DNA of 7,020 nt, from positions 1-7,020 of the forward strand of contig JAIRPC010000059.1 in assembly GCA_031257215.1 (NCBI GenBank), given 5' to 3'. Origin of the DNA: Eubacteriales Family XIII. Incertae Sedis bacterium (GTDB lineage Bacteria; Bacillota; Clostridia; Peptostreptococcales; Anaerovoracaceae). Each line of letters begins with the position of its first letter. Within the stretch, counting starts at the first letter, position 1. A program made the translations under genes and the position numbers. Shown piece by piece: positions 1-6,697 of the stretch. The notes under the pieces were generated by a model. That model ran no database searches and was not told the DNA's origin. It worked only from the letters and a program-made list of their open reading frames with translations.

Positions 1-8
1 TGGAATAG

Positions 9-17
9 TGCTACAAT
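9..17 (+). promoter_or_regulatory. Possible extended -10 promoter element upstream of trkA (partial)
   Basis: TGC followed by TACAAT (12-17) fits an extended -10 box (TG-N-TAnAAT). The matching -35 box would lie before the window, so it cannot be checked. It would start a transcript near position 24 with a leader of about 120 bases before trkA. No better promoter is seen between here and the gene. Confidence 0.35.
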
Positions 18-50
18 GGTAGACGATGAATAATGGCGAAAATATATGGC

Positions 51-102
51 GCGCGCGGTCGCGCTATTGTTCCGATAGCTGTGCGTTGCAACGGCAGGTT
101 GC
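51..102 (+). promoter_or_regulatory. Hairpin-rich 5' leader of trkA
   Basis: Two small stems are visible. GCGCG (51-55) pairs with CGCGC (60-64) across a four-base loop. GCAAC (88-92) pairs with GTTGC (98-102) across a five-base loop, and it competes with GGCA (93-96)/TGCC (100-103) and with the palindrome GTTGCAAC (85-92). They lie between the possible promoter and the trkA start. Potassium transporter leaders in Bacillota are sometimes riboswitch-controlled, but I do not recognise a known riboswitch consensus here. A regulatory role is speculation. Confidence 0.25.
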
Positions 103-144
103 CTGGCTGTTGGATCCGAAAAACGAAAGAGGTACGTTAACGAA

Positions 145-1509
145 ATGAAAATTGCGATAGTCGGCGCGGGCAAGCTGGGGCTGAGCATTGCCGACATGCT
201 CATCGGCGGGGACCACTCCGTCACAATCATTGACAAGGACAGCGAGGTCATCGAGCGATTCATAGCGCCGCTCGACGTTATGGGCGTCACGGGCAACGGC
301 AAGGAGGTCGTTCTGCTGAACGATATCGGCATCGGCGGCTACGACTATCTCATCGCCGTGACAGACCGCGACGAAAAGAATATCGTTATCTCGTCTATCG
401 CGAAGCGGCTCGGCGTTGGCAAGGTTATAGCCAGGATCCGCGACCCGGAGCATCTCGCGCAGCGCGAGTTTTTGAAAGAGAGCTTCAACATCGACCACGT
501 GCTGAACCCCGACCTTGCGGTGGCCGAGGAAATCAACAAATACCTGGTCGAGAAATACACGCTCAGCAACGGCGTGCTGTACGCGGGCAGGGTTTCCATG
601 CTCGAATTCGAGGTGGGCAAGATACCGTCGCTAGTGGGCAAGACCTGCGGCGAGGCGGCGAACCAGCTAGGCGAGGTGGTTATCGCAGCGGTTTCAAAAA
701 ACGGCAAGGTTATAGTCCCCAGGAAGGACGACAGCGGCGTGATGGACGCTGACGATTGGATCTACGTGGTCGGCAAGAGGGACGTTATAGAGGAAATATC
801 GAAGAAGGTTTTCGAGCGCGGCAGGTATACGGACATCCAGAAGGTGATGATCGCGGGAGGCGGCAAGGCGGGGTTCTACCTCGCGAAGATGTTGGAGGAC
901 TTCGGCGCGTCGGTCAAGATCATAGACCTCGACATGAGGCGGTGCCAGTACCTCTCGGCGCACCTGAACAACGTCCTGGTTCTGCACGGGGACGCGACCG
1001 ACCCGAACCTGCTGCACGATGAGAATTTCGAGGACATGGACGCGTTCGTCAGCACGACGGGGTTCGACGAGGAAAACCTGCTTCTTGCGCTCATGGCGAA
1101 GAACGCGGGGATCGAGGACGTGATAGCGAAGATCAGCCGCGACAGCTTCGGCAACCTGATCGAGAGCATGGGCGTGGACATGGCGCTGAACCCGGTTGAC
1201 ATAACGGCAAGCCATGTGAGCCGACTGCTCCAAGGCACCAAGGTCCTGTCCTCGCAGATGATACAGGGGCAGGCCGAGCTGATACAGATAGCGGTCGAGG
1301 ACGACATGGCGCTGACGGGGCACCGCATTTCAAGCATGAGGATCCCGGACGGCATGATGATAGCCGCCATCCAGCGGCGGCGCGAGGTGATACTGCCTGA
1401 CGAGGACACGGCGATAGAGGACGGCGACCGCATTGTTATCATGGCGCAGCTCTCGGAAGCGTTCGACCTTGAAAAGCTCCTGAAAACCAAGAGGGGGCTT
1501 TTGGGGTAG
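145..1509 (+). CDS. trkA: Trk-type potassium uptake regulatory subunit TrkA
   Basis: This is the cytosolic, peripheral subunit that binds nucleotide and gates the TrkH potassium channel. At 454 residues it has the normal length for a full-size, duplicated TrkA. The first RCK/Rossmann half has GAGKLG at 7-12 and the ribose-binding acid D30, with its RCK-C domain at about 145-225. The second half repeats the plan with GGGKAG at 238-243, D261 and HGDATD at 281-286, and a second RCK-C at about 370-450. The start is chosen because MKIAIVGAGKLG begins directly with the first beta strand of the fold. A GAGG site (129-132) lies 12 bases upstream, which is slightly long spacing. The gene ends 3 bases before trkH, so the two are co-transcribed and the products act as one complex. 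No truncation or missing motif is seen. Confidence 0.95.
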   Translation: MKIAIVGAGKLGLSIADMLIGGDHSVTIIDKDSEVIERFIAPLDVMGVTGNGKEVVLLNDIGIGGYDYLIAVTDRDEKNIVISSIAKRLGVGKVIARIRDPEHLAQREFLKESFNIDHVLNPDLAVAEEINKYLVEKYTLSNGVLYAGRVSMLEFEVGKIPSLVGKTCGEAANQLGEVVIAAVSKNGKVIVPRKDDSGVMDADDWIYVVGKRDVIEEISKKVFERGRYTDIQKVMIAGGGKAGFYLAKMLEDFGASVKIIDLDMRRCQYLSAHLNNVLVLHGDATDPNLLHDENFEDMDAFVSTTGFDEENLLLALMAKNAGIEDVIAKISRDSFGNLIESMGVDMALNPVDITASHVSRLLQGTKVLSSQMIQGQAELIQIAVEDDMALTGHRISSMRIPDGMMIAAIQRRREVILPDEDTAIEDGDRIVIMAQLSEAFDLEKLLKTKRGLLG

Positions 1510-1512
1510 CCT

Positions 1513-2976
1513 ATGAACTTTGACATTCGGCTGATAAGGAAGCTCTCAGGAGTTATTTGCTTTGTAATAGGCGGCGCTATGGTGCCGTGCGCCATTATTG
1601 CGCTCGTCTGCGGCGAACGGGCGGAACAGTGGATTTTCGGTCTTCTGGTGCTGGTTCTGGCGGCCGCCGGGCTGGGGCTTTTCGTTCCCGCCCGCCTCGC
1701 GACACACCAGATAAAGATGCGCGAGGGCTTTTTTATCGTCGCGTGGTGCTGGATAGTCATGTCGGCGCTCGGCGCGTTGCCGTATTTTTTTGGCGGCCAC
1801 CTGCCGAATTTCATAGACGCGCTCTTCGAGTCAGTGTCGAACATCACGACCACGGGCGCGAACGTCATACCCGACCTTTCCGCGCTCCCGTCGAGCATGC
1901 TGTTCTGGCGCGCCTTGCTGAACTGGATGGGCGGCCTGGGCATACTGCTCTTTGCCATCTCCGTGCTGCCCGCGCTCGGGATAGGCACGGCGAACCTGGC
2001 GAACGCGGAGACCGCTGGGTCGAGCATCGAGAAATACCGCCTGCGCATTTCCGAGAACGCGAAGATGGTCTACCTCATATATGTCGGGCTTTCGGTGGCG
2101 GAGATCCTGCTGCTGCTCGTGAGCGGCATGTCCGCGTTTGACGCGGTGGTGAACACGTTTAGCAGCATATCCAACTGCGGCATTTCCAACTACCCTGAGG
2201 GCATAGGGCATTTCCGGAGCGTCGGGGTTGAGATCATTGTCTCCATATTCTGTATCATAGGCGCGATGAATTTCAGCACGCTTCAGCTCTTGCCGCGCAG
2301 GAGGTTCAAGGAATTTTTCCGCGACCCTGAGATAAAGATATACCTCGCTATGATAGCCCTGGTGTTTGTTGTAATAACTGTCTCGCTCTGCGTGAGCGGG
2401 ATATATGGCGGAGTAACGGAAACGATACGCAGGAGCTTTTTGCAGGCGTTTTCGTTCGCGTCAACGGCTGGCTATTCCGTGACGGACTATAACGGGTGGC
2501 CATCTTTCTGCAAAATATTTCTGTTTTTTGTGGCGTTCGTCGGCGGCTGTTCCGCTTCTACATCAGGCGGCATCAAGATATCGCGCCTCGCGGTTATCGC
2601 CAAGCTCATTCGCCGCAATATCTACAAGCGCCTGCACCCGAACGCGGTGGTGGCCATCAAGGTCGGCGGCAACATCATACCGGAGGAAAAGGTGGCGAAC
2701 ATCTCGGTGTTCGTTATCGTGTACATGCTCATCTTCGTGTTCGGCACGGTGCTTCTGTCCATCGAGGGCCACGACCTGGAAACGACGGCCGGCTCGGTGA
2801 TAGCCGCGCTCTCTAACACGGGCCTGGGATTCGGCGGCACAGGCTTCGGCCACGACTTCGACGTGTTCTCCCACGCGGGGAGACTGCTATTGACCCTGCT
2901 TATGCTGATAGGCAGGTTGGAGCTTTTCGCGATAGTGATGATGTTCACGCCGACGTTCTGGAAAGGGGACAGGTAG
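1513..2976 (+). CDS. trkH: Trk-type potassium uptake channel subunit TrkH
   Basis: This 487-residue integral membrane protein translocates K+ across the cytoplasmic membrane together with TrkA. It shows the superfamily plan of four membrane-pore-membrane repeats, each with a filter loop: TTTGAN (112-117, filter G115), SNCGIS (220-225, G223), STAGYS (317-322, G320) and SNTGLG (434-439, G437). The segment GGCSASTSGGIK (344-355) matches the conserved stretch near the third-repeat gating region, and HPNAVVAIKVGG (375-386) is also typical of TrkH. Hydrophobic helices fill the rest, and the tail ends in the usual RLELFA segment. Only three bases separate it from trkA. GGGG at 1503-1506, inside the end of trkA, gives a ribosome site 6 bases upstream, so translation is probably coupled. 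Family alternatives such as KtrB are less likely, because the partner is a full duplicated TrkA rather than a short KtrA. Confidence 0.93.
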   Translation: MNFDIRLIRKLSGVICFVIGGAMVPCAIIALVCGERAEQWIFGLLVLVLAAAGLGLFVPARLATHQIKMREGFFIVAWCWIVMSALGALPYFFGGHLPNFIDALFESVSNITTTGANVIPDLSALPSSMLFWRALLNWMGGLGILLFAISVLPALGIGTANLANAETAGSSIEKYRLRISENAKMVYLIYVGLSVAEILLLLVSGMSAFDAVVNTFSSISNCGISNYPEGIGHFRSVGVEIIVSIFCIIGAMNFSTLQLLPRRRFKEFFRDPEIKIYLAMIALVFVVITVSLCVSGIYGGVTETIRRSFLQAFSFASTAGYSVTDYNGWPSFCKIFLFFVAFVGGCSASTSGGIKISRLAVIAKLIRRNIYKRLHPNAVVAIKVGGNIIPEEKVANISVFVIVYMLIFVFGTVLLSIEGHDLETTAGSVIAALSNTGLGFGGTGFGHDFDVFSHAGRLLLTLLMLIGRLELFAIVMMFTPTFWKGDR

Positions 2977-2978
2977 GC

Positions 2979-3039
2979 AGACGCGATTCGTCTTCTGTCG
3001 GCTAGCCAGAGGAGGTTTGGCTCTTATCTGGCTACTCCT
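2979..3039 (+). terminator. Inverted repeats after trkH, possible terminator or attenuator
   Basis: AGACG (2979-2983) pairs with CGTCT (2989-2993). A perfect 8-base repeat follows, TAGCCAGA (3003-3010) with TCTGGCTA (3027-3034), loop 16 bases. Two alternative pairings use the same bases: AGCCA (3004-3008) with TGGCT (3018-3022), and AGGAG (3010-3014) with CTCCT (3035-3039). The position, right after the trkAH stop and before the next promoter, fits a transcription terminator. The following T-run is short and interrupted, so intrinsic termination is not certain. Confidence 0.45.
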
Positions 3040-3101
3040 TTCCGATATAATTATTCCATAATATTATATATACATACCAAAAATTTCTTTACAAGAATAT
3101 A

Positions 3102-3130
3102 TTGACAGTTATCTTTATCTATGGTATAGT
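3102..3130 (+). promoter_or_regulatory. Strong sigma-70/sigma-A promoter of the yraN-comM-dprA operon
   Basis: A perfect -35 TTGACA (3102-3107) is followed after exactly 17 bases by TATAGT (3125-3130), one mismatch from the consensus -10. The preceding 50 or so bases are very AT-rich, like an UP element. The predicted start is near 3137, giving a leader of about 77 bases before yraN. It is the only good promoter seen for the three downstream genes, which points to constitutive housekeeping expression unless a bound factor intervenes. Confidence 0.8.
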
Positions 3131-3163
3131 AAGGAATAAATTTGAAGTACATAATATAACTGG

Positions 3164-3193
3164 TTGAAATTTGTGAGAATTTGAGATAATTTG
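3164..3193 (+). repeat. Short 10-base-period AATTTG repeat in the yraN leader
   Basis: AATTTG occurs at 3168-3173, 3178-3183 and 3188-3193, exactly 10 bases apart, with a fourth copy at 3139-3144. The copies would sit on one face of the DNA helix, downstream of the predicted transcription start and just before the ribosome site. It could be an operator array, phased curved DNA, an unstructured AU-rich leader, or chance in AT-rich sequence. Confidence 0.55.
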
Positions 3194-3203
3194 ATAGAAA
3201 TGC

Positions 3204-3213
3204 GAGGATAGTT
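3204..3213 (+). promoter_or_regulatory. Ribosome binding site of yraN
   Basis: GAGGA at 3204-3208 lies about 6 bases before the ATG at 3214, which supports this start. A second candidate start, Met20 at 3271, has a G-rich stretch just upstream and would place the protein start close to the conserved GxxGE motif, so the start is not fully settled. Confidence 0.6.
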
Positions 3214-3636
3214 ATGGAAGCAATGGCAACATCAGGCGGCAAACCGTATATTGAGCGCGGGGGGCGGCGCATGAGCGTTGGGCGGCGCGGCGAGGCGCTG
3301 GCGGTTTCGCATCTCGAAATTGCGGGCTATGAGATACTGCGCCGCAATTTCACGTGCAGGCTCGGGGAGATCGACATTATCGCCAGGCCGCGCGGCAGCA
3401 ATATGCTGTGCTTTATCGAAGTCAAATGCCGCAGGTCGGGCAATATGGGGCGGCCCTACGAGAGCGTCGGCCCCAGGAAACGCAAGCATTATCGGCAGGT
3501 GGCTACCGTGTTCCTCATGCGCGAGTGGGGCGGGCTCATGATCAACGAGTCCACCGAGTACAGGTTTGATGTCATAGAGGTGGTTTTGAGCGCGGGCAAG
3601 CCTGAGATAAACCATATTTCGGGCGCGTTCTCATGA
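3214..3636 (+). CDS. yraN: YraN family (UPF0102) putative endonuclease-like protein
   Basis: A 140-residue protein of the YraN/UPF0102 family, which has a predicted restriction-endonuclase-like fold with unclear biochemical function. The conserved marks are in order: GRRGE with E27, GEIDIIA with D54, FIEVK with E69 and K71 (the D-ExK nuclease signature), then GRPYESV at 79-85 and RFDVIEV at 117-123. All catalytic-type residues are present, so it looks intact. Family members are usually about 115-130 residues; the extra length is at the N-terminus, before Met20, where the residues are unconserved-looking. It leads an operon and overlaps the comM start by ATGA (3633-3636), a classic sign of translational coupling. 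The link to comM and dprA suggests a role in DNA processing, but that is inference from context. Confidence 0.9.
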   Translation: MEAMATSGGKPYIERGGRRMSVGRRGEALAVSHLEIAGYEILRRNFTCRLGEIDIIARPRGSNMLCFIEVKCRRSGNMGRPYESVGPRKRKHYRQVATVFLMREWGGLMINESTEYRFDVIEVVLSAGKPEINHISGAFS

Positions 3637-5291
3637 TATCGTCGGTCATGACCGCCACGCTCTGCGGCCCCGACACCGAGCTTATCCGCGTCGAAACCGA
3701 CATATCGCAGGGGCTTCCACAGCTTTCGATAGTCGGGCTGCCTGACGCTACCGTGCGCGAGTCAAAAGAGCGCGTGCGCTCAGCTATCGCCAGCTCCGGG
3801 TGCGATTTCCCTCTGCGGCGCATTACGGTGAACCTCTCGCCCGCCGACACGCGAAAGGAGGGCAGCCATTTCGACCTGCCCGTGGCGGTGGGGATACTGA
3901 TCGCTTCCGAGATCATAGACCCAGCGCTCACCGAGGGCAGCGCGTTTTTTGGGGAGCTTTCCCTGAACGGCGGGCTGAACCGCGCCGAGCACGGTGTAGC
4001 GCTCGCACTGGGCTTGAAAGAGAAAGGCATACACAGCATCTTCGTGCCTGATGGAAGCATAGGCGAGTTCACGAATATTGACGGCGTGAGCTTCTACGCG
4101 GCGTCCACCCTGAGCGAAATAGTGGATCACCTTTCGGGATTGAAGCCTATCGTTCCCGCCGTGTTCGACTTCGCGGGCGGCTGGGGCGGCGGGGATGGTG
4201 CGCACGCAACTGGTTCGGGCTGCGGCGCGGAGGGCGGCGGGGCTTCGCCCTGTGCCGCGGCCGTTGCGGTGTGCGGCGATTTCGCGGAAGTGAAAGGTCA
4301 GGAGCGGGCGAAGCGGGCGTTACAGATCTGTGCGGCGGGCAGGCACGACATAGCCATGTACGGCCCGCCAGGCTCCGGCAAAAGCATGCTCGCGTCGCGG
4401 ATGCCGCCGATACTGCCGCCTCTTTCGCGCAGGGAAATTTTGGAAGTTACTAAAATATACAGCATCGCGGGCAGAGACCCGTATGAGGGGCGCACCGTGC
4501 TGGGCCGCCCGTTCCGCGCTCCTCACCATTCCATCTCCGCCGCCGCGCTGGTCGGAGGCGGCAGCCGCCCAAGGCCAGGGGAGCTTTCGCTCGCGCACAG
4601 GGGAGTGCTGTTCCTGGACGAGCTGCCTGAGTTCGAGCGGCGCGCGCTGGAAATGCTGCGGCAGCCGCTCGAAGACAGGTATATAGATTTGTCGAGGGTA
4701 GGGTACAGGAGCCGCTACCCCTGCGAGTTCATACTGATAGCGGCTATGAACCCCTGCCCCTGCGGCTACTACGGCGACCCCACGCACGAATGTGGCTGCA
4801 CCGAGCGGCAGCGCAGGAGATACGCGTCCCGCGTTTCGGGCCCACTGCTCGACCGTATCGATCTGCATACAAGGGTAGGGCGCGTCGAGTATTCGGAGCT
4901 GAGCGACACGGAGCGCGGAAGCTGTTCGTCGGCGGAGCTGTATGCGGGCGTGGTTAAGGCGGTGGGCAGGCAGCGCGAGCGCAACAGTCCGCCTGATGGC
5001 GCGGAGGCTAGCGCGGGCGCGGAGGACGAGGGCGAAGCCAGGTTCACATACAACGGCGATCTATCCGCTTCGGACACGGAGAAACACTGTGCGCTCACGG
5101 GCGAAGCGGAACGGATCATGAGGTCGGCATACGATGCCTACGGTTTCAGCGCGAGGCAGGGCAAGAAGCTTCAACGCGTTGCCCGCACCATAGCCGACCT
5201 CGACGGCTCGGATGAAATCCTGGCGTGCCACATCACGGAGGCCATCAGTTATAGGCGCCCAAAGGACATACTGGGCGATGCGGAGGGTTAG
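3633..5291 (+). CDS. comM: YifB/ComM family Mg-chelatase-like AAA+ ATPase
   Basis: An AAA+ ATPase of the ComM/YifB family; ComM in transformable bacteria is a helicase that extends branch migration during integration of taken-up DNA. Domain order: an N-terminal LonC-like domain (about 20-165, with DISQGLPQLSIVGLPD), a linker, the AAA+ core (about 215-410) and a C-terminal Mg-chelatase-like domain (about 485-545). The core has Walker A GPPGSGKS (244-251), Walker B VLFLDE (325-330), NPCPCG (373-378), a four-cysteine cluster C375/C377/C387/C389 that may bind metal, and the DRID arginine region near 407-410. At 552 residues it is longer than the usual 500-510. The excess is in a Gly/Ala/Cys-rich linker (about 181-214) and a charged, low-complexity stretch (about 447-470). 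No good ribosome site precedes the ATG, which fits coupling to yraN through the ATGA overlap. The start matches the family's usual N-terminus. Confidence 0.93.
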   Translation: MISSVMTATLCGPDTELIRVETDISQGLPQLSIVGLPDATVRESKERVRSAIASSGCDFPLRRITVNLSPADTRKEGSHFDLPVAVGILIASEIIDPALTEGSAFFGELSLNGGLNRAEHGVALALGLKEKGIHSIFVPDGSIGEFTNIDGVSFYAASTLSEIVDHLSGLKPIVPAVFDFAGGWGGGDGAHATGSGCGAEGGGASPCAAAVAVCGDFAEVKGQERAKRALQICAAGRHDIAMYGPPGSGKSMLASRMPPILPPLSRREILEVTKIYSIAGRDPYEGRTVLGRPFRAPHHSISAAALVGGGSRPRPGELSLAHRGVLFLDELPEFERRALEMLRQPLEDRYIDLSRVGYRSRYPCEFILIAAMNPCPCGYYGDPTHECGCTERQRRRYASRVSGPLLDRIDLHTRVGRVEYSELSDTERGSCSSAELYAGVVKAVGRQRERNSPPDGAEASAGAEDEGEARFTYNGDLSASDTEKHCALTGEAERIMRSAYDAYGFSARQGKKLQRVARTIADLDGSDEILACHITEAISYRRPKDILGDAEG

Positions 5292-5292
5292 C

Positions 5293-5298
5293 AGGAGG
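5293..5298 (+). promoter_or_regulatory. Ribosome binding site of dprA
   Basis: A full AGGAGG lies just after the comM stop codon, 6 bases before the ATG at 5305. Another ATG at 5301 is only 2 bases away and in a different frame, so 5305 is preferred. A strong own site contrasts with the coupled, site-less comM start and suggests dprA is translated independently at a good rate. Confidence 0.8.
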
Positions 5299-5304
5299 AA
5301 ATGA

Positions 5305-6300
5305 ATGAATATGCAGAACAGCGCCCCAGGGGGCGAAGCCCGCTACGGCGAAGCCATCAGCGGCGAACAATACGGAAGCTTGGGCATAGAAGACAGCGGT
5401 TATCCGAAAGCGCTGCGGGGCATTGCCGACCCGCCGCCGCGGCTGTATTATATGGGGAAGCTTGCGGCGCTTGAAAACCCTATGGTGGCGATAGTCGGCG
5501 CGCGCAGGGCGACGGACTACGGCAGATGGGCGGCGTACAACCTGGCGCACAGGCTCTCCGAGCGCGGCGTCGCGGTCGTGAGCGGCATGGCCGAAGGCAT
5601 AGACTCCTTTGCTCACAAGGGGGCGCTCGAAGGCCCCACCCCGACCATTGCGGTCATGGGCAACGGGCTAGACATATGCTTCCCGAAATCGAACCTCGCC
5701 CTGCGCGAACGCATAGCGAGGTCAGGGCTGTTGCTCTCGGAGTACAGCGAGGGCACTCACGGCACGAGGTTCACCTACCCCGCGCGCAATCGCATCATCA
5801 GCGGGCTGAGCATTGCGACGGTGGTCGTTGAGGCGGGGCTGTCGAGCGGCTCTCTCATCACGGCGGAGTACGCGGCGGCGCAGGGCAGGGAGGTCTACGC
5901 CGTGCCAGGCAACATCAACAGGAAGCTGAGCGTAGGCTGCAACAAGCTCATCAAGGACGGGGTTCTGCCGCTGGTGTTCCTCGACGATATCCTGGACGAT
6001 CTTGGGCTACGCACGAAAGCCAAGGCGGTGCGCAGGGGCAAAGCGGGAACAGTGGGCATGCTGGTGGGCGAAAAACGCGATCCCGCGCCGTACGATATTT
6101 CGTGCGCGGCGGGCATGGGCGAGCTGGGCGCCGACGAAGTGCTGGTTCTCGGAGCGGTCTGCGAACACGGCGAGATGACCGTGGACGACGCCGCCATGCT
6201 GGCCAAGCTGAGCGTGCCGACGGTGACCTGCGCGGTAACTCTGCTGGAAATGAAAGGCTACGTGCATTTCGATGGGGGGCGTATCATGGTGGCAAACTGA
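5305..6300 (+). CDS. dprA: DNA processing protein DprA (Smf)
   Basis: DprA binds incoming single-stranded DNA in the cytoplasm and loads RecA on it during natural transformation; it is also kept in non-competent species. The Rossmann-like core is complete: VGARRATDYG (64-73), SGMAEGID (93-100), GNGLD (119-123), PARNRIISGLS (159-169), EAGLSSGSLITA (176-187) and PGNI (201-204). A C-terminal winged-helix-like domain covers about 272-331. At 331 residues it lacks the N-terminal SAM-like domain of longer homologues; the first 25 or so residues are poorly conserved and low in hydrophobics. It follows comM by 13 bases in the same operon. In many Bacillota topA comes next, but here a long non-coding stretch follows instead. 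Confidence 0.95.
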   Translation: MNMQNSAPGGEARYGEAISGEQYGSLGIEDSGYPKALRGIADPPPRLYYMGKLAALENPMVAIVGARRATDYGRWAAYNLAHRLSERGVAVVSGMAEGIDSFAHKGALEGPTPTIAVMGNGLDICFPKSNLALRERIARSGLLLSEYSEGTHGTRFTYPARNRIISGLSIATVVVEAGLSSGSLITAEYAAAQGREVYAVPGNINRKLSVGCNKLIKDGVLPLVFLDDILDDLGLRTKAKAVRRGKAGTVGMLVGEKRDPAPYDISCAAGMGELGADEVLVLGAVCEHGEMTVDDAAMLAKLSVPTVTCAVTLLEMKGYVHFDGGRIMVAN

Positions 6301-6550
6301 GCGGTGCAGTTGCCGTGGCCATTATAAACAATCAGCCAAATAATTACCGACCCCAAAGCTGCTACCATTTTGCACAAGGAAACTGTCAACTTGCACTGTA
6401 AAGCCTAGGTTTCCACATACACGCAGGCATGCCAGACACATACGCCCGGGCATGCTTCAAGTGGCAGATATTGGGAATTTGACATACCGTCAGGTTGCGC
6501 AAACCGCATGATTTCAATTGATTGCGCCCGTAGATAACGCCATTTTGCTG
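6301..6550. other. Non-coding spacer after dprA, with small palindromes
   Basis: No convincing ORF is seen on either strand, and base composition is lower in GC than the genes. Small structures: GGAAAC (6378-6383) with GTTTCC (6409-6414); GCATGCC (6427-6433) with GGCATGC (6449-6455), 15-base loop, with GCCCGGGC (6444-6451) overlapping; and TTGCAC repeated at 6370-6375 and 6391-6396, 21 bases apart. None is followed by a T-run, so no clear terminator for dprA is identified. Confidence 0.5.
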
Positions 6551-6579
6551 TTTACATATCACTGGGCACTGTTTATACT
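6551..6579 (+). promoter_or_regulatory. Sigma-70/sigma-A promoter upstream of the structured leader
   Basis: TTTACA (6551-6556) and TATACT (6574-6579) are separated by exactly 17 bases; each box is one mismatch from consensus. The predicted start is near 6586, about 20 bases before the inverted-repeat block and about 170 bases before the 54-codon ORF. It marks the right end as its own transcription unit, separate from dprA. Confidence 0.7.
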
Positions 6580-6604
6580 GTAATCAAGAATATTTGGAAT
6601 CAGC

Positions 6605-6697
6605 GGCTCATGCCGGCACTACCGCTCCGCAATTTCGCGGGTGGGCTCGCCCCGAATGAGGGGCAAGCGTCCCCTAGGCGGCGAGCGCACATGAGCC
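6605..6697 (+). repeat. Nested inverted-repeat block, probable structured RNA leader
   Basis: A perfect 8-base outer repeat, GGCTCATG (6605-6612) with CATGAGCC (6690-6697), encloses two further arms. One arm is CCGC (6627-6630) with GCGG (6637-6640). The other is GCTCGCC (6645-6651) with GGCGAGC (6680-6686), capped by AGGGG (6659-6663) with CCCCT (6671-6675). Together they make a closed, two-armed junction of about 93 bases. It lies downstream of a good promoter, so it would be transcribed. I do not recognise the family. It could be a cis-regulatory leader, a small RNA, or a palindromic repeat unit; no flanking target duplication is visible, and no T-run follows. Confidence 0.6.

Noticed and set aside
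694..1323. Minus-strand open frame of 209 codons inside trkA
   Set aside because: Arg/His/Val-rich translation typical of an antisense shadow, with no domain and no ribosome site noticed; the + strand trkA is unambiguous.
876..2048. Long open frame on the minus strand (390 codons) across trkA and trkH
   Set aside because: It is antisense to two strongly conserved genes, spans their junction, has a composition rich in Ser/Arg without any recognisable domain, and is explained by the codon bias of GC-rich genes.
3051..3272. Minus-strand open frame of 73 codons over the yraN promoter
   Set aside because: It lies in AT-rich spacer covering a near-consensus + strand promoter and runs from inside yraN. 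Its low-complexity Ile/Tyr-rich translation has no recognisable domain.
6421..6460. GCATGCC/GGCATGC repeats as a dprA terminator or CRISPR-like repeat
   Set aside because: Only two copies, a 15-base loop, about 130 bases after dprA and no T-run; too weak for either call.
6479..6510. TTGACA at 6479-6484 as a second promoter
   Set aside because: No acceptable -10 box at 16-18 bases downstream; the sequence there is AACCGC-like.
6605..6697. Inverted-repeat block as a MITE or insertion sequence end
   Set aside because: The flanks show no target-site duplication and the repeats close a compact RNA-like fold rather than sitting at the ends of a longer element. A dispersed palindromic repeat cannot be excluded without the rest of the genome.
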